From positions 1 to 10,157 of the forward strand of contig JAJFUY010000258.1 in NCBI GenBank assembly GCA_021372185.1: DNA of 10,157 nt. The letters run 5' to 3'. The DNA is from Chlamydiales bacterium (lineage in GTDB: Bacteria > Chlamydiota > Chlamydiia > Chlamydiales > FEN-1388). Shown here one piece after another: positions 5,351-10,157 of the stretch. The notes beneath the pieces were generated by a model, which was given only the letters and a program-made list of their open reading frames with translations, made no database searches and was not told the origin of the DNA. Positions within the stretch are counted from its first letter, which is position 1. Every line of letters starts with the position of its first letter. The translations under genes and the position numbers were made by a program.

Positions 5351-6833
5351 GCCTAATATTGTAGCCTAATTTGATGATTTTTTTGTACATATCAATATAA
5401 AGTGCACTTGAATTCGCCCAACTAAAGTCACTTTTGATAGCCTGTATCATGAGTTTTTTCCAAAGATCTTTGTTGCTTTTCCAGAGCGCTACTGCTCTAT
5501 CTAAGGCAGAATCTATACCTGTTGCATCAGGATGATCAAAGCAAAAGCCATTGGTTTCTTCAAATGGCTTGCCGCTATAATCTACATCAAAAACGGTATC
5601 AACAAGACCTCCGGTTTTTCGCACGACAGGAATAGAACCATATTTTAACGCTATAAGCTGCGTTAAACCGCAAGGCTCAAAGAGTGACGGCATCAAAAAT
5701 ATGTCACTTGCTGCATACAGCTTGTGAGCCAAACTTTCTTCTTGAGCCAATAAAATGCGAACATCTGGGTCTTTAGCATACTTTTGAGCTAGGTTTACAA
5801 ATTCAAAGTGTATTGCAGGATCTGGTGTTGTACCTAATATCACGCACTGGTAGCCCTTGGCATGGCTTTCTAAAATAGCATGCTTAATCAGCTCAACGCC
5901 TTTTTGCTGAACAAGGCGTGAGATGCCAACCACAAGTGGTTTATCATGTGCCTGATCTAGGCCAAATTCATCACGAAGAGATACTTTATTTTTTAACTTG
6001 CCTGATAAATCATTGGCAGAAAAAGTATGATAAATAAGAGGGTCAGTTTCGGGATTCCAGTAGTCATAGTCTATGCCATTTAAAATACCTGAAAATTTAC
6101 CTATGTTTTCTTTTAAAACTAACTGGAGCCCCTTGCCACCATCTGGAGTAAGCACTTCCTTAGAATACGTTGGAGATACTGTCGTAGTATAATCAGCAAA
6201 GACTATGCCGCCTTTAAGTAAATTGAGATTAGTTCCAAAATCCTCTAAAAGTCGCCCCGGAGCATCGTACCAAGCTCCTTGTAAGCCTACTTTGTTTAGA
6301 TCTGCTACCGAACACTGTCCTTGATAAGCTATGTTGTGAATGGTAAGGACAGTACGTGTCTTTTCAAAGCGCTTTTTAAAGGGGCCTTGGCGTATTAAAA
6401 AAGTAATAGCTGCCGTTTCCCAGTCGTGTACATGGATAATGTCAGGTGTTTCAGACTGTAGTGACAGCCAGTCTAGTACAGCGCGAGAAAAATACAAAAA
6501 TCTGTCTATATCGTCATGACAGCCATAAATGCAGCCACGGTCATAGAAAAGGCTTGGGTGATGGCTTTGTAAAAGAGTTAAGCTTTGATCGTGATTAATA
6601 TGTGTATGCCAGATGGTATTTTCGTGCCAGGCATCTTCAAAAAAGCTACGCACACCAGATTGACGCAAGTCAAAGTCAAGATTTTTTGAATCTAGACAAT
6701 CATATTTTGGTAAAAGCACTTCAACTTTGTGGCCCTTGCGCTTTAATTCGCGGTTAAGCCCCATCATAACATCAGCCAAACCGCCAACTTTTGCAACTGG
6801 CGCAATCTCAGATGCTATCTGAACAATATACAT
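5328..6833 (-). CDS. glgA: glycogen (starch) synthase, GT5 family
   Basis: The 501-residue product transfers glucose from ADP-glucose to glycogen in the cytoplasm. The N-terminal Rossmann domain opens with IASEIAPVAKVGGLADV, whose KVGGL (15-19) binds ADP-glucose. HVHDWETA (about 135-142) and TIHNIAYQG (164-172) follow. NGIDYDYWNPE (252-262) marks the interdomain region, and the C-terminal domain has SRLVQQKG, then PSLFEPCGLTQL (382-393) with the catalytic Glu of the retaining GT-B ExxCGLxQ motif, and KTGGLVDTV. Length is close to the usual 475-490. The ATG at 6833 has AAGG 7 nt upstream; a TTG two codons earlier would sit almost on that site. A promoter with a perfect TTGACA box lies upstream. 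Environmental and pathogenic chlamydiae both keep glycogen genes. Confidence 0.97.
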   Translation of the reverse strand: MYIVQIASEIAPVAKVGGLADVMMGLNRELKRKGHKVEVLLPKYDCLDSKNLDFDLRQSGVRSFFEDAWHENTIWHTHINHDQSLTLLQSHHPSLFYDRGCIYGCHDDIDRFLYFSRAVLDWLSLQSETPDIIHVHDWETAAITFLIRQGPFKKRFEKTRTVLTIHNIAYQGQCSVADLNKVGLQGAWYDAPGRLLEDFGTNLNLLKGGIVFADYTTTVSPTYSKEVLTPDGGKGLQLVLKENIGKFSGILNGIDYDYWNPETDPLIYHTFSANDLSGKLKNKVSLRDEFGLDQAHDKPLVVGISRLVQQKGVELIKHAILESHAKGYQCVILGTTPDPAIHFEFVNLAQKYAKDPDVRILLAQEESLAHKLYAASDIFLMPSLFEPCGLTQLIALKYGSIPVVRKTGGLVDTVFDVDYSGKPFEETNGFCFDHPDATGIDSALDRAVALWKSNKDLWKKLMIQAIKSDFSWANSSALYIDMYKKIIKLGYNIRHESDKSH

Positions 6834-6858
6834 ATACAAGCCTTATGCAAAAATTTGG

Positions 6859-6888
6859 AGCTTAGCTATTTTTGCACGAGTTTGTCAA
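6859..6888 (-). promoter_or_regulatory. probable glgA promoter
   Basis: On the minus strand a perfect TTGACA (6888-6883) is followed after 18 nt by TAAGCT (6864-6859), a weak -10. Transcription would start near 6852, leaving a leader of about 19 nt that includes the AAGG ribosome binding site. The box overlaps a 12-bp palindrome. Confidence 0.5.
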
Positions 6889-6895
6889 GCTTGAC
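6884..6895. promoter_or_regulatory. 12-bp palindrome over the glgA -35 box (possible operator)
   Basis: GTCAAGCTTGAC is a perfect palindrome overlapping five of the six bases of the TTGACA -35 box of glgA. A dimeric repressor could bind here and block polymerase. No regulator gene lies nearby and only one copy was seen, so the regulatory role is a guess. Confidence 0.35.
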
Positions 6896-6959
6896 TAACA
6901 GGAAATATCACAAATCCACACTTTTCAAAGTAGCTGCTTTTCATGAACCAAGATGATTC

Positions 6960-7041
6960 AACGCAAAATCGCAAAAAAAAATTCAAAAACGCAAAATTTC
7001 TTTTTTTTGCGCTTTTTGTAGCTTTTTTGTGTTTTTGCGTT
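6960..7041. repeat. phased A/T tracts, likely curved DNA
   Basis: Eight A or T runs of 4-9 bases have centres near 6966, 6977, 6987, 6994, 7004, 7015, 7025 and 7034, mostly 10-10.5 bp apart. The left half has A runs and the right half T runs. The ends AACGCAAAA (6960-6968) and TTTTGCGTT (7033-7041) are a perfect inverted repeat. Such phasing bends DNA. The terminator of the symporter gene lies in the middle. The rest of the gap (6896-6959) shows nothing clear. Confidence 0.6.
6985..7011 (-). terminator. intrinsic terminator of the symporter gene (possibly bidirectional)
   Basis: On the minus strand CGCAAAA (7011-7005) pairs with TTTTGCG (6996-6990) around an 8-nt loop, followed at once by TTTTTG (6989-6984). 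It lies about 40 nt after the symporter stop. Read on plus, the same stem is followed by CTTTTTG, so it could work both ways. The stem has only three G-C pairs, so it may be leaky. Confidence 0.6.
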
Positions 7042-7051
7042 AAATATTTTG

Positions 7052-8419
7052 TTATCCAGGAATTAGTTCAGCCTCAGGAGTAGCTGTAGCAGGCGTTTCT
7101 TCAAAGTCGTAGCTTACTTCTTTTCTGAGACGCACAATTCCTGCTAAGTTTAGGGTAAGTAGCATCACCTGCACGATTGACATAACAATCAGCGCCTGTG
7201 TGGTTTCTACAAAAGAAAAGACAAAGAGTGTGACAATGCCATATACGTAGTAAATGATTTTACCATTTTTGGGCGCAATAAATTCTGCTGTCTTTAGGCC
7301 CGTTGTAAAGTAGGTAATAACAGTGGTATAGCCCAAGAGAAATAAAAAGAATGGCATAAAGTACTGCATATAAGGAAAGTACTGAGATAAGGCCATTTGC
7401 ACTAAGTGCATGGGCAAAATATCTTCTTTCCAGGTGCCTGTTACAAGTACTAGTAGAACGCTCATGGTGCAGATGATAAAGGTATCTAAAAACACTTCAA
7501 AGATAACAAGTACAGCCTGCTGTGAGGCGCTTTTTACGCGAGTTGCGCTATGAATGATTGACGCATACCCCACCCCAATATCAGAGCTATAACAGCCTCG
7601 TCTCATACCTTGAGATATAGCAATAAGGAGGGAACTGCCCACAAAAGAGCCAACAGCTGCCATTGGGCTAAAGGCTGCGTTAAAGATCATGCTGAACATT
7701 TCTGGTATTGATGAAAGTGAACAGAAAAGCACGTATGAGCCCATACCAAGGTAAAGCACAATAAATAGTGGAATAATCGTGCTGCAGATATTGCCAATAC
7801 GTCGCATACCACCAACTACAGCAAGAACCACCATAACCAGAAGGCCTATTGTCACATACGTTTTATCTAAGTCAAAGTTATAAGACAGACTATGCGTAAC
7901 TACGCTAAACTGAAAAATCTCTACCCCATAAATACACATAAGCACGCAGAATATGCTGCCAGCGATTGGTGAAAAGGCTTTAGACAAAAAGTACATGGGG
8001 CCGCCACTAAAGCTATTGTCATTTGTAGGCACGCGGTAACGTATACCCAAAAACACCTCAGCATACTTAAGTACGCTGCCAATAACCGCTGTTATCCACA
8101 TCCAAAAGATAGCCCCAGGGCCACCGATTTGCACAGCCGTTGTAATGGCCACAATATTACCAATACCCACACAGCCGCCAAGGCCTGCAAAGAATGCCGT
8201 CATGGGGTGAATACCGCGGTTTGTTTTTGTGTCAGCTTGAACATCTTGTCTAAATAAAAACTTTAAAAACGTTTTGCAGACATAGGGAAATTTGCGAATT
8301 TGTACAAACCGAGACTGAATAGAGAGGTAGAGCCCAGCTAAAATAATAGCCGGAAAGCCAACATATACCCATAAGAAATTGTCTAGCGAATCTAGATGCT
8401 CAAAGAAGGTGGTTATCAT
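7052..8419 (-). CDS. sodium:alanine/glycine symporter, AGCS family
   Basis: The 455-residue membrane protein matches the AGCS (DagA/AlsT) family in length and motifs. The signature region is IGGPGAIFWMWITAVIGSV then KYAEVFLGIRYR (98-129), preceded by GLGGCVGIGN (79-88), part of the substrate and sodium site in AGCS transporters. QGMRRGCYSSDIGVGYASI in the middle corresponds to the conserved (K/R)RG..SxxxGxG loop. About ten to eleven membrane helices are visible between residues 15 and 435, with a short acidic C-terminal tail. It probably imports alanine or glycine with sodium across the inner membrane, useful for a bacterium that draws amino acids from a host. The ATG at 8419 has a weak GAGAA upstream. 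It has its own promoter and terminator, so it is a single-gene unit. Confidence 0.93.
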   Translation of the reverse strand: MITTFFEHLDSLDNFLWVYVGFPAIILAGLYLSIQSRFVQIRKFPYVCKTFLKFLFRQDVQADTKTNRGIHPMTAFFAGLGGCVGIGNIVAITTAVQIGGPGAIFWMWITAVIGSVLKYAEVFLGIRYRVPTNDNSFSGGPMYFLSKAFSPIAGSIFCVLMCIYGVEIFQFSVVTHSLSYNFDLDKTYVTIGLLVMVVLAVVGGMRRIGNICSTIIPLFIVLYLGMGSYVLFCSLSSIPEMFSMIFNAAFSPMAAVGSFVGSSLLIAISQGMRRGCYSSDIGVGYASIIHSATRVKSASQQAVLVIFEVFLDTFIICTMSVLLVLVTGTWKEDILPMHLVQMALSQYFPYMQYFMPFFLFLLGYTTVITYFTTGLKTAEFIAPKNGKIIYYVYGIVTLFVFSFVETTQALIVMSIVQVMLLTLNLAGIVRLRKEVSYDFEETPATATPEAELIPG

Positions 8420-8446
8420 ATTTTCTCATTAAAAATTTAATTGTTT

Positions 8447-8475
8447 ATTATACTATTTTTAAGCGTTTGAAGCAA
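8447..8475 (-). promoter_or_regulatory. promoter of the AGCS symporter gene
   Basis: On the minus strand TTGCTT (8475-8470) is followed after exactly 17 nt by a perfect TATAAT (8452-8447). The leader to the ATG at 8419 would be about 21 nt. The -35 keeps only TTG but spacing and -10 are ideal, so this is the best promoter in the window. The -35 lies in the short gap after the upstream gene. Confidence 0.65.
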
Positions 8476-8479
8476 GGTC

Positions 8480-8962
8480 TTATTTTAAAAAAAGAGCTTT
8501 ATTTTTCTCTAAAAATTGATCTTTCCAATGATATCCGTCTAATAACCCGTCTGTCGGCCGGCCAGCAGCGTGGTAGGCTATATAGAGAGCTTCTATTGAT
8601 GCTAACCCTGCCTCTGGGTCCGGGCAGTCGTCTTGACGGCGTGGATATGCCGTTACAAACCCTTGAGGAATAGAGCGCTTAGGTAAATTCTGTATCTCAG
8701 GGATATTATTTTGCATCTTTTCTGCCAGCTTCCACGTCCCATCTAGGAGAATAAAGCCAGATTGAGCATCCTTATGACTAAGTGGCTCCCCTGCCATATC
8801 TAGTAGAATACAGCCTGATAAATCCGGCAAATCTTCTTTGCCCGTTGCGCAATGCGGGTATCGATAAAAAGCAAAGTCAGATCGGCCTTCAAGACCTCTT
8901 AAAGAGCATTTTTTTAGATTTTCGCGGGCATGGCGTATGATGATAGTGAGAGGATAGTTCAT
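8480..8962 (-). CDS. Tsr3-like (DUF367/DTW superfamily) RNA aminocarboxypropyltransferase
   Basis: The 160-residue protein fits the Tsr3 layout. The N-terminus has IIIRHARENLKKCSLRGLEG (7-26), like the H-x-x-x-D-P-K-K-C-S start of archaeal and yeast Tsr3. Next are CILLDMAGEPLSHKDA (51-66) and the cofactor loop LLDGTWKLAEKM (72-83), where the family has L-D-C/G-S/T-W. PKRSIPQGFVTAYPRR follows, then LASIEALYIAYHAAGR (120-135) and a tail with W146 and FLEKN (150-154). Tsr3 moves the 3-amino-3-carboxypropyl group of SAM onto a modified uridine of small-subunit rRNA; bacterial DTW relatives act on tRNA uridine. The tail and PKKC-like motif favour Tsr3 over DTW. AAGGAG lies 12 nt before the ATG, slightly far. 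It diverges from the thioredoxin-like gene. Substrate in this organism is unknown. Confidence 0.7.
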   Translation of the reverse strand: MNYPLTIIIRHARENLKKCSLRGLEGRSDFAFYRYPHCATGKEDLPDLSGCILLDMAGEPLSHKDAQSGFILLDGTWKLAEKMQNNIPEIQNLPKRSIPQGFVTAYPRRQDDCPDPEAGLASIEALYIAYHAAGRPTDGLLDGYHWKDQFLEKNKALFLK

Positions 8963-9018
8963 GCAAGAAAATAGCTCCTTGGTTACACTCCATTTTGTAC
9001 TATTTAAGGAGTATTCTT

Positions 9019-9510
9019 ATGAAATTTTATACTGCGCTATGCGCACTTACAGCTCTATGTGGAACATCATATGTTCATGCAGCTACTACAAATGCTACAG
9101 CACAAGTAGCAGAAAGCTCACAAATTAACTGGCTAACAGACTTAGATACAGCAAAAGCTCAAGCCAGAAACGAGTCTAAGCCAATCTTTCTTTATTTTAC
9201 AGGATCAGATTGGTGCCCTTACTGCGTAAAGATGAATACTCAGATTTTATCTACACCAGAATTTCAAGATGCATTAGCTCAAAAGATGATCTTTGTAAAG
9301 ATTGATTTTCCTCGCAATACACCACTTGAAAAAGCAGCTCAAGAATACAACGAGAAGCTTTCTAAATCATTTGGCGTTCAAGGCTTCCCTACGGTAATTT
9401 TACTAGATTCAAAAGGTTCAAGAATCGAGAAAATTGGCTTTCAGGCAGGTGGCGGCGCTAAATACGCGCAAAAAGTGCAAGACATTCTTGATGCACATAA
9501 CGCTAAGTAG
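9019..9510 (+). CDS. exported thioredoxin-fold protein (putative disulfide oxidoreductase/isomerase)
   Basis: The 163-residue product starts with a signal peptide: Lys2, hydrophobic core 4-17, likely cut after YVHA (residue 21). A thioredoxin domain follows with FTGSDWCPYC (60-69), active-site Cys66 and Cys69, and cis-proline Pro124 in GVQGFPTVILL. It resembles Thioredoxin_7/DUF255-type secreted thiol proteins and sits beside rnpA and rpmH just as the predicted disulfide isomerase CT783 does in Chlamydia trachomatis (from memory). A periplasmic thiol-disulfide role fits the disulfide-linked envelope of chlamydiae; this is inference. The ATG at 9019 has AAGGAG 7 nt before it, so an earlier in-frame TTG at 8995 is not the start. 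Its last 8 nt overlap the end of rnpA on the other strand. Confidence 0.9.
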   Translation: MKFYTALCALTALCGTSYVHAATTNATAQVAESSQINWLTDLDTAKAQARNESKPIFLYFTGSDWCPYCVKMNTQILSTPEFQDALAQKMIFVKIDFPRNTPLEKAAQEYNEKLSKSFGVQGFPTVILLDSKGSRIEKIGFQAGGGAKYAQKVQDILDAHNAK

Positions 9511-9871
9511 GTCTAGAGGCAACTTTTTTAAGAAAGTGCACAAAATCATCAACTACTTCAGCAAATGATGGAAGGGGTTCAGCTACGGCTGAGCCCTTTT
9601 CTATTTTTGGCCGCACGTGAATGTCAATTCCCATAACTTTCGCGCTACTTACCCTAAAAGCCTCTCGGATTAGCCTCTTAAAGCGATTACGCTTATGGGC
9701 ATCGCCATACTTTTTGGTAACAGTTATGCCTACACGAGAATAGGCAAGACCATTTACCTTCCAAACGATAAACAGCGACTTGCCATGAAATGTATTTGAA
9801 TTTCTTGAAAGCGATTGAAACTGGCTGCTTTTACGCAGCCTAAACTTCTGCCCGAACTGGCCTGAAATCAT
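9503..9871 (-). CDS. rnpA: ribonuclease P protein component
   Basis: The 122-residue basic protein has the RnpA fold markers: an N-terminal RLRKSSQFQSL (11-21), a central strand YSRVGITVTKKYGDA (44-58), and the RNR box KRNRFKRLIREAFR (60-73) that contacts RNase P RNA. It helps the catalytic RNA remove 5' leaders from pre-tRNAs. The start ATG at 9871 overlaps the rpmH stop as ATGA, giving translational coupling, and GAGAGG lies directly before it within the end of rpmH. The order rpmH-rnpA is the usual bacterial one. The gene runs convergently into the thioredoxin-like gene with an 8-nt overlap, leaving no room for an ordinary terminator between them. Confidence 0.96.
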   Translation of the reverse strand: MISGQFGQKFRLRKSSQFQSLSRNSNTFHGKSLFIVWKVNGLAYSRVGITVTKKYGDAHKRNRFKRLIREAFRVSSAKVMGIDIHVRPKIEKGSAVAEPLPSFAEVVDDFVHFLKKVASRPT

Positions 9872-10020
9872 CCTCTCGAAGGATTTACTGTAAGACGACG
9901 ACGTGCAGTTCTGCGGCGAGCAGCAAGAACTTTACGACCATTACGTGTCTGCATGCGCTTACGAAAGCCGTGCTCTGTTTTACGCTTCTTTTTACTTGGC
10001 TGGTATGTACGCTTGACCAT
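9868..10020 (-). CDS. rpmH: 50S ribosomal protein bL34
   Basis: The 50-residue, very basic product is a textbook bL34: it begins MVKRTYQPSKKKRKTEHGF and continues RKRMQTRNGRKVLAARR. The tail, with an RRR cluster and LTVNPSRG, is a few residues longer than the usual 44-46. bL34 is buried in 23S rRNA. The ATG at 10020 has AAGGG about 9 nt upstream. Its TGA stop overlaps the rnpA start in ATGA, linking a ribosomal protein to the tRNA-processing enzyme. It lies 12 nt after a small upstream frame and is probably in one transcript with it if that frame is real. Confidence 0.96.
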   Translation of the reverse strand: MVKRTYQPSKKKRKTEHGFRKRMQTRNGRKVLAARRRTARRRLTVNPSRG

Positions 10021-10032
10021 AGAATTAAGCCC

Positions 10033-10157
10033 TTACTTGAAAAAATGTTGGGCTACATGATATGAAGCTGCCCAAATTCCCGCAAGCAAAAAAACATAAA
10101 ATAACCTTATCGCCCACATTCCCGTGCCCTTGCCTTTGCCTTTGCCCTTACCCTTGC
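10033..10157 (-). CDS. C-terminal part of a small Lys-Gly-repeat membrane protein (runs off right edge)
   Basis: On the minus strand an open frame of 40 codons enters from the right edge and stops at 10033, 12 nt before rpmH. It begins with five Lys-Gly dipeptides, then Thr-Gly-Met-Trp, and one hydrophobic helix (about AIRLFYVFLLAGIWAASY), ending in HVAQHFFK. I do not recognise it. The frame is reasonable because the Lys-Gly repeat, hydrophobic helix and close spacing to rpmH read well together. Translation could also begin at the internal ATG (10119-10117), giving a 27-residue peptide, or the whole may be non-coding leader. In Chlamydia a different gene (rpmJ) is expected here. Confidence 0.4.
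   Translation of the reverse strand, partial: KGKGKGKGKGTGMWAIRLFYVFLLAGIWAASYHVAQHFFK
10125..10157. repeat. hexanucleotide tandem repeat TGCCYT
   Basis: TGCCCT, TGCCTT, TGCCTT, TGCCCT, TACCCT and a partial TGC follow each other without gaps to the window edge, so the true length is unknown. On the minus strand the repeat encodes alternating Lys and Gly. Unit length is a multiple of three, so copy-number changes keep the frame. Confidence 0.75.

Noticed and set aside
8467..8673. Plus-strand open frame opposite the Tsr3-like gene
   Set aside because: Antisense shadow with no ribosome binding site; it also covers the -35 of the symporter promoter.

Overview
This window reads as chromosomal DNA of a bacterium in the phylum Chlamydiota, probably one outside the family Chlamydiaceae. 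Evidence for this is the gene content and order from memory: glgA and pgsA beside a run of rplY (ctc), pth, rpsF, rpsR and rplI, and a secreted thioredoxin-like protein beside rnpA and rpmH. Both blocks match the Chlamydia arrangement (pgsA-glgA-ctc-pth-rs6-rs18-rl9, and the CT783-rnpA-rl34 block). The bL9, bS6 and bS18 sequences also look chlamydial. Genes for PRPP synthetase and a heptose-sugar epimerase suggest a lineage with more metabolism than Chlamydia itself. No alignment was run, so the placement is a judgement.

Left block (1-3527, all minus strand, read right to left): a probable single operon starts with a tRNA-Gln(TTG) gene. It continues through prs (TTG start), rplY, pth, rpsF, rpsR, rplI and the first 39 codons of hldD, which runs off the left edge. 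Gaps are very short or the genes overlap (pth/rpsF by 4 nt, rplI/hldD by 17 nt). The block joins translation (tRNA, ribosomal proteins, peptidyl-tRNA recycling) with nucleotide precursor supply.

Centre (3528-7051): one plus-strand gene of unknown function (3635-4351) has a two-lobed hydrophobic stretch and diverges from the tRNA operon. A 279-bp non-coding gap (4352-4630) follows, packed with hairpins, including a perfect 17-bp inverted repeat. Then come pgsA (phospholipid synthesis) and glgA (glycogen synthase), overlapping on the minus strand. Upstream of glgA lie a promoter with a 12-bp palindrome over its -35 box and a terminator region with A/T tracts repeating roughly every ten bases.

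Right block (7052-10157): a sodium:alanine/glycine symporter with a good promoter; a Tsr3-like RNA aminocarboxypropyltransferase; a divergent secreted thioredoxin-fold protein; and rnpA and rpmH on the minus strand, coupled by an ATGA overlap. At the right edge is the end of a small ORF with a Lys-Gly repeat and one membrane segment.

No transposase, phage gene, CRISPR array or rRNA was seen. The least explained parts are the palindrome cluster at 4365-4616, the unknown membrane protein beside it, and the Lys-Gly repeat ORF at the right edge.
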